From Fidelibacterota bacterium (GTDB lineage Bacteria > Fidelibacterota > Marinisomatia > SCGC-AAA003-L08 > TS1B11): a stretch of 64,000 nt of DNA. Shown here piece after piece: positions 34,889 to 43,305 of this stretch. Position 1 is the stretch's first letter; each line of letters begins with the position of its first letter. Made by a program: the position numbers and the translations under genes. The notes beneath the pieces were generated by a model. The model was not told the origin of the DNA and did not search any database. It saw only the letters and a program-made list of their open reading frames with translations. The stretch spans positions 248,001 through 312,000 of the forward strand of contig SCKJ01000005.1 of assembly GCA_004124875.1 (NCBI GenBank), written 5' to 3'.

Positions 34889-36096
34889 ATTCACATCCCT
34901 CTATGAGTGAACTGGTTGGAGATACCAACCTCAGTCATTGGGGAAGCATCAATACACCTATTATGCTGATTGATGAATCTATTGCACTTCGCTTGCTAGC
35001 TAGGGCTAGGGATATATCGGATCAGACGGGGGTTTTACTTTTCTATTCCGTGAAGCCATTACAACTGCCTCAGTTCCAAAATCTGGCTAGCGGTTTTGTA
35101 GATGGCTTCGCCGCAAGTTCATATTTTGAGGCTCAGTTGATTAGGCAGACTGCAGGCAAGGAGACTTCTGTTCATTTCACCTCACCCGGCATCCGGCCTG
35201 AAGAAATTGTGCGTCTTGCTGATTTGTGCGATTACGTTAATTTCAATTCGCTATCCCAACTCCAAAGATTTGGGCGTGCTGTGCAAGGACGTGCGCGGTA
35301 TGGTCTTCGGGTTAATCCTCAGCTATCATTCCTTGATGACAAACGCTATAACCCCTCGCGACGTGCCTCCAAACTGGGTGTGCCCCTGACTGACCTTATT
35401 GCAGTTCTCAGCAATGGGGCGAAAGACACATTAGTGGGAGTAAGCGGTCTACATTTCCATAACAACACTGACTCCACCGATTTCAGCCAGCTCCTTCAAA
35501 CCGTTGAGCATATTGATTTGCACTTGGGCCGATGGCTAAGCACTCTCGATTGGATTAATCTGGGAGGTGGATACTTGTTTGATGAGGGAGTGAACCTTGC
35601 GCCGTTTCAGCAAGCTGTCGAACTACTGAAATCCAAACATGAACTCGAAATATTTATCGAGCCCGGCGCTGCTCTTGTAAGAGATGCCGGTTTTATCGTA
35701 TCCTCGGTGGTCGATTTATTCATGAGCGATGGCAAGCAAATTGCAGTACTCGATACGACAGTGAATCACATGCCCGAAGTATTCGAGTACCAGTACGAAC
35801 CCGAAGTTTTAGGGCATACAGACGACGGCGATCATTCTTATATTCTCGCTGGAGCTTCCTGCCTTGCCGGGGATTTATTCGGCGAATACTCATTTGACGA
35901 ACCATTGAAAATTGGGTCCAGAGTGGTTTTCACTGGTATGGGAGCTTACACCTTGGTCAAGGCTCATATGTTCAACGGCATAAACCTGCCGACCATTTAT
36001 ACCCTCACCAAAGATGGTGAGTTAGTGCTGGAGAAGGAATTCACCTACGAGGATTTCGCATCCCGTAATGGATTGGAGATACATGATCACGCTTGA
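34885..36096 (+). CDS. NspC-like carboxynorspermidine/carboxyspermidine decarboxylase family protein
   Basis: The 403-residue protein is a fold-type III PLP decarboxylase. TPIMLIDESIALRLLARA and LLFYSVKPL contain the PLP Lys (K57), HFHNNTD and NLGGGYLF bind the cofactor phosphate, and GASCLAGDLFGEYSFDEPL supplies the active-site Cys (C326). The C-terminal blocks GSRVVFTGMGAYTLVKAHMFNGINLPTIYTL are closest to NspC, which decarboxylates carboxynorspermidine or carboxyspermidine in polyamine synthesis. The dehydrogenase that makes this substrate is not nearby; instead the partners are a membrane protein (4-bp overlap) and a DUF3326 protein (14-bp overlap), so the substrate may differ. Confidence 0.82.
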   Translation: MNSHPSMSELVGDTNLSHWGSINTPIMLIDESIALRLLARARDISDQTGVLLFYSVKPLQLPQFQNLASGFVDGFAASSYFEAQLIRQTAGKETSVHFTSPGIRPEEIVRLADLCDYVNFNSLSQLQRFGRAVQGRARYGLRVNPQLSFLDDKRYNPSRRASKLGVPLTDLIAVLSNGAKDTLVGVSGLHFHNNTDSTDFSQLLQTVEHIDLHLGRWLSTLDWINLGGGYLFDEGVNLAPFQQAVELLKSKHELEIFIEPGAALVRDAGFIVSSVVDLFMSDGKQIAVLDTTVNHMPEVFEYQYEPEVLGHTDDGDHSYILAGASCLAGDLFGEYSFDEPLKIGSRVVFTGMGAYTLVKAHMFNGINLPTIYTLTKDGELVLEKEFTYEDFASRNGLEIHDHA

Positions 36097-37492
36097 GAAA
36101 GAATTCACGGCGCCAAGAACTAGTAGCGCCGATCTTTTGGCATACTTCAAAGACCAGGTTCAGACGAACGTCGATGAGGGCGATGTCCCCATCCGCTTCG
36201 CAGTGACGGCCACTACCGATGATGAATATCACTACGAGGTGGGTCTGCTTACAGGCCAGAAGGATTCCCGTTTTCAATCGGGGCCTTCAATATTCGAGTC
36301 AACCAAAAGGCAGATTGAAAACACGAAGCAGTTCAACGTTGTTCTAACCATACCCACAGGGATTGGGGCTGAGCTCGGCGGCCATGATGGTGATGCCGGT
36401 TCATTGGCCAAGCTGATAGCTGCCAACTGTGATCAGCTCATTACCCACCCTAATGTAGTGAATGCTTCGGATATCAATGAGCTGCCGGAAAATGGTCTCT
36501 ATGTCGAAGGGAGCGTCCTCAGCCGGTTCATGCTGGGTTCTATAGGCCTACAGCCGGTTAGATCCAACAGAGTGCTGGTGGTAGTCGATGCACACCCAGA
36601 TCAGGCCTTTGTGAACGCTGCCATCAATGCGGTGAGTGCAGCCAGAGCATCCTATGGATTGGACTGCCCCCAGGTCGTTCAGATGGACCCACCGATAGAG
36701 TTAACGGCGCAATACAGCGAGTCCGGGAGAGCGGTTGGCCGCATCGACGGCTTTAAGGCTCTCACAGATATTCTGGACAAGTATCAGGGCGATTATGATG
36801 CTGTCGCCCTCGCTTCGGTGATATATGTGCCGTACAGCTATCACACTGATTATTTCGACCAGAAGGGCGAGATGGTCAATCCCTGGGGCGGTGTTGAGGC
36901 GATGCTGACCCATACCATCTCGGAGTTCTATAACATCCCCTCAGCCCATGCCCCCATGTTTGAGAATCAACAGATAGCCAATATGGACCCGGGCGTAGTA
37001 GATCCTCGCATGGCTGCTGAGGCGATATCGCTTACCTTTCTTCAGAGCGTCCTCAAGGGCCTTCAAAGAAGTCCCCGAATTGTCACTGACCCGGGTGCCA
37101 TGAAGCATCATAGCGTCTTATCGGCTGCGGATATCTCCTGCCTGGTCATTCCGGATGGCGTCCTTGGATTACCTACGTTGGCCGCACTTGAACAGGGTAT
37201 TCCGGTGATTGCCGTCAAAGAGAATAAAAACCTCATGCGGAACGATTTGACCGCACTTCCCTGGGCGCTTGGCCAGTTACACATCGTAGATAATTACTGG
37301 GAAGCCATGGGCGTGCTCTCGGCGCTGACGGCCGGGATCAGTCCCGAATCTGTCCGGCGGCCTTTGTCGGATACAAAGGTTATTGGAAAGAAAATGTCTG
37401 TTTCCGTCGATCTCGATGAAAATTTAGATGAATTTTCCGGGGATGATTCGACGAGACTAACAGCAAAAGAGGAAAAATCTTCATCGCAATAG
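36083..37492 (+). CDS. DUF3326 domain protein
   Basis: ATG 36083 has GGAG just upstream and is preferred to ATG 36068 (five codons longer, no SD); the product is 469 aa. Conserved blocks are VVLTIPTGIGAELGGHDGDAG, LITHPNVVNASDINELPENGLYVEGS, GSIGLQPVRSNRVLVVVDAH and the later NPWGGVEAMLTH and GLPTLAALEQGIPVIAVKEN. These match DUF3326, a family known mainly from cyanobacteria with no assigned function. It overlaps the end of the NspC-like gene and is the last gene of the three-gene operon. The tail (from about residue 440) is acidic and probably disordered. Confidence 0.82.
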   Translation: MITLEKEFTAPRTSSADLLAYFKDQVQTNVDEGDVPIRFAVTATTDDEYHYEVGLLTGQKDSRFQSGPSIFESTKRQIENTKQFNVVLTIPTGIGAELGGHDGDAGSLAKLIAANCDQLITHPNVVNASDINELPENGLYVEGSVLSRFMLGSIGLQPVRSNRVLVVVDAHPDQAFVNAAINAVSAARASYGLDCPQVVQMDPPIELTAQYSESGRAVGRIDGFKALTDILDKYQGDYDAVALASVIYVPYSYHTDYFDQKGEMVNPWGGVEAMLTHTISEFYNIPSAHAPMFENQQIANMDPGVVDPRMAAEAISLTFLQSVLKGLQRSPRIVTDPGAMKHHSVLSAADISCLVIPDGVLGLPTLAALEQGIPVIAVKENKNLMRNDLTALPWALGQLHIVDNYWEAMGVLSALTAGISPESVRRPLSDTKVIGKKMSVSVDLDENLDEFSGDDSTRLTAKEEKSSSQ

Positions 37493-37767
37493 ATCCTCAC
37501 CAATATTTTGCCCAAAATTCAGGGGATTTCATCTTCAATTCATAACATTTTCTACCGTTTTGGGTTGAAACTCAGGAAGTCCATTACTCAATTAATAATT
37601 ATTTTATGCCATTCGCGCCAGTCTTACGAACTCTTTTGGCGATCAGCCCAGGACCACAATATTTATTAGGAGTATCACCAAACTGATATATCTTGCTGTC
37701 CCTGCATCTTGTGGTTACCATACGGGTGAGTGGACTAACTCTAAGCGCTGAAAAACAATAAATAACA

Positions 37768-38055
37768 ATGCCCTTCAAAAAAGGCCAATCCGGCAATCCG
37801 AATGGTCGCCCGCCCTTAGGTGGAGCGGTTGTCGAGAAGTTCCGGACTAATCCCAAATCTTTGAAGGTGATTAATCAGATCATCTCAGTCGCAGGAACCC
37901 TTGGAACTGACAATCAACATGCCGATGCGATGGCATGCGCCAAGATCGTCGCAGATCGAATGTTGCCCAAGCTTCAGACGCAGACAATCAACTTGGAGAG
38001 TGAGGGCAGACCAATGGGGCCGGTTATTCTGCCTGCAGTGAGGGAGTTTTCTTGA
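37768..38055 (+). CDS. DUF5681-like small protein
   Basis: The 95-residue protein opens FKKGQSGNPNGRPPLGGAV, the basic FxxGxSGNPxGRP motif of DUF5681, often found next to phage terminase or in mobile elements. The remainder is helical, with a run of alanines and ending ESEGRPMGPVILPAV. It starts a block of small genes that ends in an integrase, so it is most likely part of a mobile element. No SD is obvious. Confidence 0.68.
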   Translation: MPFKKGQSGNPNGRPPLGGAVVEKFRTNPKSLKVINQIISVAGTLGTDNQHADAMACAKIVADRMLPKLQTQTINLESEGRPMGPVILPAVREFS

Positions 38056-38104
38056 TAATTGGGCAGAGCGTCAATTTGCCTGCCGAAAATGAATCCCATG
38101 GCGG

Positions 38105-38911
38105 GTGACAGCCTCTTCGACCCGTAGCATTTTTGATTCCAATAGGCGATTACACCGTCAGATATTGGACACTTTAGTTGGTTGCCTTTATACCAGATAT
38201 TTTACTGGGACCCCAGACGAATTCCACGGCGACAAAGAAGATTCATTCGAGTATTGGCTTCAGCGGCGATATCCTTCACAAGAGGATGTGGAGGAAAGAG
38301 TTGCTGCTGAAGTTCTCATGCGTCTTAACCTTGCCATAGAGGGCTATGAACAGCGTGATATCGAAGTGGGACGCTGGCCACGATGTATTGATGACATGGC
38401 TAATATGTATTTTCAAAGTTCTAAATATGATCTAGCCGAGATACAACCCAAAGATTTCCGGAGACTACCAATATTCCTGAAGGATCCGAATAAAGATGAG
38501 CCGGAGATTGATCCAAGTTGGGAAGAAGGAATTAGGCGATACTACTATCTTGATCCAGTTCTAAGTATGAAAAATCACGTGCAACGGGATATCCCCAAAA
38601 TATTGGAAATTGCAGCTCGCGATCCTTTTCACCCAATTATTCACTTTTTTGAAGATTGGGGCCATCATAGGCTACTTTATTTCGGCAATCCTGAGGTCAA
38701 AGAATGGCTTAAGCAACTTTATGAGGCCAAGTTTGATTCCTTGATCGAGAAGATAGGATTTGGTCGGCCAGATCGGCCGACGTCAAAATCCCATAGAAGA
38801 TGGCAAAATATGCTCAGCCTATCAGGCGATATGGGAAAGAAGGATTTCCGTTACATGATGAAAGCACGTGAAGTCCTCGGCTTAGAGAAACTTGAGACAC
38901 CCTTCCCTTAG
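38105..38911 (+). CDS. Hypothetical protein of mobile element
   Basis: The 268-residue protein starts at GTG (alternatives further in are possible). I recognise no family. It is rich in charged residues and aromatic clusters (YLQRRYPSQED, FFEDWGHHRLLYFG, RRYYYLDP). It has no signal peptide or membrane segment, so it is likely cytoplasmic. It lies between the DUF5681 protein and three HTH genes within the mobile core, which suggests a replication, packaging or accessory role, but nothing in sequence proves this. Confidence 0.6.
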   Translation: MTASSTRSIFDSNRRLHRQILDTLVGCLYTRYFTGTPDEFHGDKEDSFEYWLQRRYPSQEDVEERVAAEVLMRLNLAIEGYEQRDIEVGRWPRCIDDMANMYFQSSKYDLAEIQPKDFRRLPIFLKDPNKDEPEIDPSWEEGIRRYYYLDPVLSMKNHVQRDIPKILEIAARDPFHPIIHFFEDWGHHRLLYFGNPEVKEWLKQLYEAKFDSLIEKIGFGRPDRPTSKSHRRWQNMLSLSGDMGKKDFRYMMKAREVLGLEKLETPFP

Positions 38912-39009
38912 AGATCCCTTTCTCCGTAACCAATAGCCACGTTCTTGGTTACGTAAATTCTTCTTCCCGTCGTCCTCCTTAAACTGGTTTGCAGATTAAG
39001 GAGGTCTTC

Positions 39010-39267
39010 ATGAGAACAGTCGAGTCAAATATTGTCGGTCTTACGCGAAAGCAATTAATGAGATCAACGAATTGCCAACCTTACATCCTTAGCTATCTCA
39101 GGGAATGTGGGCACCTACCGATATTGCATCAATCAGCAGGGGCCGGGTATCCAATACTTTATCATCCAGACGCAGTTCAGATTATCAAACAGCACCTTGC
39201 TAAGTCTCAGGTAAAGACTTCCGGATTAAGCAGGAGTCTCAGAAAGAAGGTCGATTCAGGATCATGA
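39010..39267 (+). CDS. Small DNA-binding (HTH/MerR-like) protein
   Basis: ATG 39010 follows a strong AAGGAGG with correct spacing; the longer TTG frame at 38989 does not. The 85-residue protein contains GLTRKQLMRSTNCQPYILSYLRECGHLPILH...YHPDAVQIIKQHL, a winged-helix layout resembling MerR/excisionase-type domains (helix-turn-helix, wing, final helix). It overlaps the start of the next gene (ATGA), so both are co-translated. A role in control or excision of the element is plausible. Confidence 0.65.
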   Translation: MRTVESNIVGLTRKQLMRSTNCQPYILSYLRECGHLPILHQSAGAGYPILYHPDAVQIIKQHLAKSQVKTSGLSRSLRKKVDSGS

Positions 39268-39959
39268 ATCCACCATTCGCGATGGTGCCGTCCGAATTGA
39301 TTACTGACCCCCGGCTTCAACCCAATGATCTTCGCATATATATAGCGTTAGCTCTGCATGCAAATAAGCGGGGGCTCAGCTGGCCGAAAAGATCGACTTT
39401 ATCTGATCTAACGCGGATTCGCAAAAGCGAGATTTCCAGGAGAACAACGCGTCTAGAAAAACTAGGATATCTAGAAAAGAATGGCGATGGTGGGTACAGC
39501 CGGTCGGCCAGATACCTGCTGCTAAAACATCCAATCAATCCCGCGTTCAATCACAATGAGTCTCCAGATTACAGGCCTGATACCCTACCTGAATCTAGAC
39601 AAAACGGTACAGGATGTCAGCCAACTACCGTACATGATTCAAGGAGGGGCAAAGAACATACCATGGAACAGACCAACAACATATCAAATCAAGAGAAAAA
39701 GGCCGCTGTGGCGGCCCAAAAAGAGAATCAAATAAATCAAATTGAAAGATTGGCTGGGAAATATGCTGAATCCCATGAAGAGTTCGATGCTACAGATGCT
39801 GGTAATTGGGTAAAAGAGGAAGTTCCCGAGAGCTTGATGGGCGATTTTTTAAAATCTGCAAAAATTGCCATCCGTATGAAGAAACCGGGTTTTATAAAAT
39901 CCCTTTATGAAGATGGCAGGCGCAACGCAAAGAAACCGAATCAGCAAATCGATGACTGA
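39264..39959 (+). CDS. Replication-initiation-like winged-helix protein
   Basis: The 231-residue protein opens FAMVPSELITDPRLQPNDLRIYIALALHANKRGLSWPKRSTLSDLTRIRKSEISRRTTRLEKLGYL, a HTH_36-type winged helix common in plasmid and phage replication initiators. A flexible linker and a helical C-terminal region follow (ESLMGDFLKSAKIAIRMKKPGFIKSLY), resembling phage replisome organiser tails. Four-base overlaps at both ends tie it to its neighbours. It may drive replication of the excised element. Confidence 0.7.
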   Translation: MNPPFAMVPSELITDPRLQPNDLRIYIALALHANKRGLSWPKRSTLSDLTRIRKSEISRRTTRLEKLGYLEKNGDGGYSRSARYLLLKHPINPAFNHNESPDYRPDTLPESRQNGTGCQPTTVHDSRRGKEHTMEQTNNISNQEKKAAVAAQKENQINQIERLAGKYAESHEEFDATDAGNWVKEEVPESLMGDFLKSAKIAIRMKKPGFIKSLYEDGRRNAKKPNQQIDD

Positions 39960-40257
39960 TTTACAGCAAATAGCAATGAAACTGGATCGTCTGGAACGGT
40001 TGATCATGGGAAGACCTGATTCACCTTGGCTGACGTCCCGCGAAGCTGCATCCTATCTCCGTTGTTCAATCAGCAAAGTCGAGTCTCTAACGGCCCGTGG
40101 ATTACTTTCCTATCGCCGCCTGGATCCAACAGCACCTAAATCCCCGCGTCTTTACATTAGTCGCCAGCTTGACGCCTACGTGGTTACAGGGAAGAATCCA
40201 ACCACGCACCGGCTTACTCCTCTTGAGAAGCAGGAAGTCGAAGAGTTACTACGTTGA
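39952..40257 (+). CDS. Excisionase-family HTH protein
   Basis: ATG 39952 overlaps the previous stop; a longer in-frame ATG at 39907 lies deep in the upstream gene. The 101-residue protein has SPWLTSREAASYLRCSISKVESLTARGLLSYRR...RLYISRQLDAYV, the HTH_17/excisionase domain. Such proteins bind att DNA or control the integrase. It sits before a DNA methyltransferase and the integrase of the same element, with its stop overlapping the methyltransferase start. Confidence 0.78.
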   Translation: MTDLQQIAMKLDRLERLIMGRPDSPWLTSREAASYLRCSISKVESLTARGLLSYRRLDPTAPKSPRLYISRQLDAYVVTGKNPTTHRLTPLEKQEVEELLR

Positions 40258-41054
40258 CCGGATCCTTCAAGACCCAGATGCTCCACAAGGGCGACTTCCT
40301 CAGAGAGTGGCAAACCATCGAAGATGGCAGCATCGACCTGGTCATCTGCGATCCACCTTATGGTGAACTCCGGCGAGTGCATGATTGGGACAATAAGCCC
40401 GATTTCGCTGTAGTATCCTCGATACTTAATCATCTCCTGAGAAGCCCTACTGGCCAGGTCGCAGTATTCAGCTCGGCAAAAATGCTCACCGAGGTGGAGA
40501 CTGCCTTTTCAAAGTACTTCGATAGGCGCTTCATTCAAATCTGGCAAAAGCCGAATGCACAGGTCATGCATAAAGATCGCCCCAAGCCAGACGTGGAGTT
40601 TGTATCGGTGTTCCACCGGAAAGGCTGCAAAAAGGACCAGCGAGTGTTCAACTGGGAGGACGTTGCTCAACAGGGCAAGCCCTACAGTAGAGCGAATAGG
40701 AACCTGCAGCAGACCAACCTTCATGCCAAAAAGCGGGCCATCGATGTGAATGCAACCGGACTCCGCTACCCTTCGAGCATCGTTCATCATCCAAACCGCC
40801 CAGCTATGACCTCGGCGGAGAAAGCCTACGGCAAGCACCAGGCTCAAAAAAGCCTCCAGCACATCATTAACCTGATCAGACTATTGAGCAACCCAGGCGA
40901 CACAGTGCTTGACCCCTTCATGGGCAGCGGAACAGCGATTCTGGCGGCCATCATGACCGGCCGGCGTGCGGTTGGGTGGGATATACTGGAAGAGTTTGTG
41001 GCCATGACTGCAAAGCGGATTGAAATGGAAACCGCTCAGGGAGTCCTGATCTGA
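40254..41054 (+). CDS. DNA methyltransferase, beta-class N6-adenine or N4-cytosine
   Basis: The 266-residue protein starts at TTG, coupled to the upstream gene. DLVICDPPYGEL is catalytic motif IV (DPPY, near residues 33-36), and DTVLDPFMGSGTAILAAIMTGRRAVGWDI is the SAM-binding motif I (near 217-240). Motif IV before motif I defines the beta class. The target-recognition region lies between (about 60-200). No restriction enzyme is adjacent, so it is probably an orphan mobile-element methyltransferase that protects or regulates the element. Confidence 0.88.
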   Translation: MTGSFKTQMLHKGDFLREWQTIEDGSIDLVICDPPYGELRRVHDWDNKPDFAVVSSILNHLLRSPTGQVAVFSSAKMLTEVETAFSKYFDRRFIQIWQKPNAQVMHKDRPKPDVEFVSVFHRKGCKKDQRVFNWEDVAQQGKPYSRANRNLQQTNLHAKKRAIDVNATGLRYPSSIVHHPNRPAMTSAEKAYGKHQAQKSLQHIINLIRLLSNPGDTVLDPFMGSGTAILAAIMTGRRAVGWDILEEFVAMTAKRIEMETAQGVLI

Positions 41055-41244
41055 TGCATATAAGCGCGTACGAAGCCGTTTACGGCCCGTCAACGGCAAA
41101 ACGCCCCTCAACCCATGCTATGGCACCCCAACGAAAGATATGGCCTTGTACGGCCAATATGTGAATTGTAAACGTATGTTCCGTATACGGTTAGAAACAT
41201 TAGAAAGAGTGGATACGGGCTGCTCCGAATGCTAACATAGGCCC

Positions 41245-41322
41245 CGGCTATGATGAAACTCTTAACTTACAATAGCACCTTTGGCCGGGAATCTGTGGCA
41301 CTCGCTGGGAACATCATAGCCG
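41245..41322. promoter_or_regulatory. 11-bp inverted repeat upstream of integrase
   Basis: CGGCTATGATG (41245-41255) and CATCATAGCCG (41312-41322) are perfect inverted repeats separated by 56 nt. They could be recombinase arm sites or an operator. The 41055-41244 stretch before it also has several TACGGCC/CCGTATACGG words but no gene. Confidence 0.45.
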
Positions 41323-41369
41323 ATAACCCGCAGCTTCAGGTAACCGGCCTTTTCTTATTGGAGCGATAA
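41253..41369 (+). CDS. Possible 38-residue leader peptide coupled to the integrase
   Basis: ATG 41253 (or 41250) opens a short frame beginning MKLLTYNSTFGRESVALAG and ending TGLFLLER. Its TAA overlaps the integrase ATG (TAATG). SD is poor. It could be a real small gene used for translational coupling, or chance. It spans the inverted repeat. Confidence 0.3.
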   Translation: MKLLTYNSTFGRESVALAGNIIADNPQLQVTGLFLLER

Positions 41370-42397
41370 TGGCAGGCATGAGAAAATTGAAAGGTAAATG
41401 GTATATCCGAATCTATCTGGGCAGGGGCAAGGAGAAGCTCCTACCAACCCGCACTGGCGACAGGAAACTAGCAGAGGCCTACAAGCGCAAGATTGAAGAG
41501 AAGGAGTTCATGGTCCGGGCAAAGCTCGCCGCTGTTTTAGAGTATGACGGCGAGATGCTATCGGAGGCCATTAGTCACTTCTTGAGCGATGTCAGGCTTC
41601 GATTAAGGCCGGGCACCCATAAATCGTACCGGCAGGCGCTGGCTGATATGCAAGAGAGCGTGGGGGAGATCGATGTTAGGCAGATTCGGCCGACGCATCT
41701 CTCCTCGCTCGGTCAATACCTGGCGGCACGACTGGGCCCCACCACGGTTAATATTCGCCTGCGTGCTGTCAGGGCTTTCCTCAACTGGCTTGTCAGTACC
41801 GATCGCATTCCAAAGTTTCCCGGTAAGCTGCCCTTTCTAAGGTTAGACGATCCCCTGCCACGCTTCTTTTCTCCTCGTGAATTGGAGGCCATCCTGGAGC
41901 AGACCAGTGATCCCAAGATGCAGGCTACTTTCAGACTCCTGGCCGAGACGGGTTTGCGCCGGAGTGAGCTGTTCCAGTGCACTCTGGAAGAATCATTCCT
42001 CCATCTCCACCATACCAAGGGCCGACGCGATAGGCTGGTCCCGCTCAGGCCAGAATTGATTCCCCTGTTTCTCGAGGCAACCGACCGGCCCTATCAGCCT
42101 GACAGCATCAGCAAGGCCTTCCGGGCTGCCATGCGGGCTGCAGCCATCGAGCCGAGGGGTCGGACACTTCACTCGCTCAGGCATACCTATGCCCTGCGTG
42201 AATATTACCGCACCGGAGACATCTACTTTGTGAAGCAGCAGCTGGGCCATTCCAATGTGACCGTCACCGAAAAATACCTTAGATTCCCTCAGGAGTACTT
42301 GCAACAGGTCTTTGGAGACACGGTCGAGCGCCAGTCTGCGGCGGAGGTCTTATCACGGCAAATGCTCTCCTCGGCTACCCCCTCGTTTAACGCCTGA
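41369..42397 (+). CDS. Tyrosine recombinase/integrase (mobile core)
   Basis: The 342-residue protein has an AP2-like N-terminus (GKWYIRIYLGRGKEKLLPTRTGDRKLAEAYKRK), a SAM-like core-binding domain (about 65-150) and a catalytic domain. The active residues are Arg in LLAETGLRRSELF (about 196), His and Arg in LHSLRHTYAL (about 267-270), a second His in LGHSNVTVTEKYL, and the Tyr of EKYLRF. All conserved positions are present, so it is probably active. It ends a compact block from 37768. Its 3' end forms part of the 86-bp tandem repeat directly downstream, suggesting that repeat is the attachment or recombination region. Confidence 0.9.
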   Translation: MAGMRKLKGKWYIRIYLGRGKEKLLPTRTGDRKLAEAYKRKIEEKEFMVRAKLAAVLEYDGEMLSEAISHFLSDVRLRLRPGTHKSYRQALADMQESVGEIDVRQIRPTHLSSLGQYLAARLGPTTVNIRLRAVRAFLNWLVSTDRIPKFPGKLPFLRLDDPLPRFFSPRELEAILEQTSDPKMQATFRLLAETGLRRSELFQCTLEESFLHLHHTKGRRDRLVPLRPELIPLFLEATDRPYQPDSISKAFRAAMRAAAIEPRGRTLHSLRHTYALREYYRTGDIYFVKQQLGHSNVTVTEKYLRFPQEYLQQVFGDTVERQSAAEVLSRQMLSSATPSFNA

Positions 42398-42575
42398 TTT
42401 AGAGGCCCAAAACAACCCATATCCAGCATCCAGCTGACTGCGGGCATTTGCTCTCCTCGTTAACCCCCTCAATTAACGCCTGATTTAGAGGCCCAAAACA
42501 ACCCATATCCAGCATCCAGCTGACTGCGGGCATTTGCTCTCCTCGTTAACCCCCTCAATTACCGCCTGATTTAAG
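42360..42575 (+). repeat. 86-bp tandem direct repeat overlapping the integrase 3' end
   Basis: The unit begins CGCCTGATTTAGAGGCCC at 42391 and 42477, with a partial third start at 42563: exact 86-bp period. The last integrase codons (GCTCTCCTCGG..ACCCCCTCG) already match the unit's end. A paired GGATACGG repeat follows immediately. Confidence 0.9.
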
Positions 42576-42578
42576 GGT

Positions 42579-42599
42579 CCGTATCCGCCCCGTATCCGG
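42579..42599 (-). repeat. Paired CGGATACGG repeat, inverted
   Basis: Same 21-bp element as at 19218 and 55614 but in opposite orientation, with one central difference. It lies between the integrase repeats and the truncated CsgG-like gene. The next GCCGTTGCTCT also occurs near 44168. Confidence 0.75.
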
Positions 42600-42783
42600 C
42601 CGGTGGCCGTTGCTCTGGTCGAGAGGTAGTATTCTTATGGTCCCCCGGCCCGGAAGTGTCAAGCTGGCGTGACATCTGTCACTTGCCGTATCACCGGATG
42701 TGCAGTAGATTCTGGCAAATACAAAAATATTCTGTTATCCCGATTGCGGCCTGGCAGCATTAATCAATCCCCGAGGAGGTGGG

Positions 42784-43305
42784 ATGGCCATTAGGCGGAC
42801 AATCCATATTTTGGCTCTGCTGGTATCCAGCTTGTTAGCCTCCGATGGCTCTATGGCCGTACTGGACCTGGACGCCCGCGGTGTCTCAGCGGTAGAAGCG
42901 GCATCCCTTACGGATCGCCTCCGCTCCGAGCTCGTCAAGACCGACCGGGTGACCATCGTTGAGCGCGCCGCCATGGAGCAGATTTTGCGGGAGGAGGACT
43001 TCCAGCTCGCCGGTTGCACGTCCGATGAGTGCGCCGTGGAAGTGGGTCAACTGCTGGGCGTGACCCAAATGCTGGCCGGCTCCATCGGCAAGGTTGGCTC
43101 CACCTATTCTATCGACTTGCGCCTGGTCGATGTTGCCACTGGCGAAATTGTCAAGTCGGTGACCCACGACTATCGCGGCGCCAACATTATGATCCAACAA
43201 ATTAGACTGGCATCATTCCTCGCTGAGCTAAAGTATCGCAGGACATTTAGGATAGCGGCAGTTTACGGTGTGGTCGCGACCAGAACCGACAGGAGCCGCC
43301 CATGA
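42784..43305 (+). pseudogene. Truncated CsgG/FlgO-like gene (cassette C)
   Basis: The 173-codon frame has the same signal peptide and N-domain as the paralogues at 22039 and 44345 (MAVLDLDARGVS, VERAAMEQILREEDFQLAGCTSDECAVEVGQLLG, VATGEIVKSVTHDYRG). Similarity stops near codon 138, and unrelated residues replace the rest of the N-domain, the PEGA repeats and the membrane C-terminus. A GAGGAGG ribosome-binding site remains. It is probably a deletion product, though the short protein could still be made. Its stop overlaps the next start. Confidence 0.75.

Noticed and set aside
42360-42575. CRISPR array
   Set aside because: The 86-bp units are contiguous tandem copies without unique spacers, and there are no cas genes.
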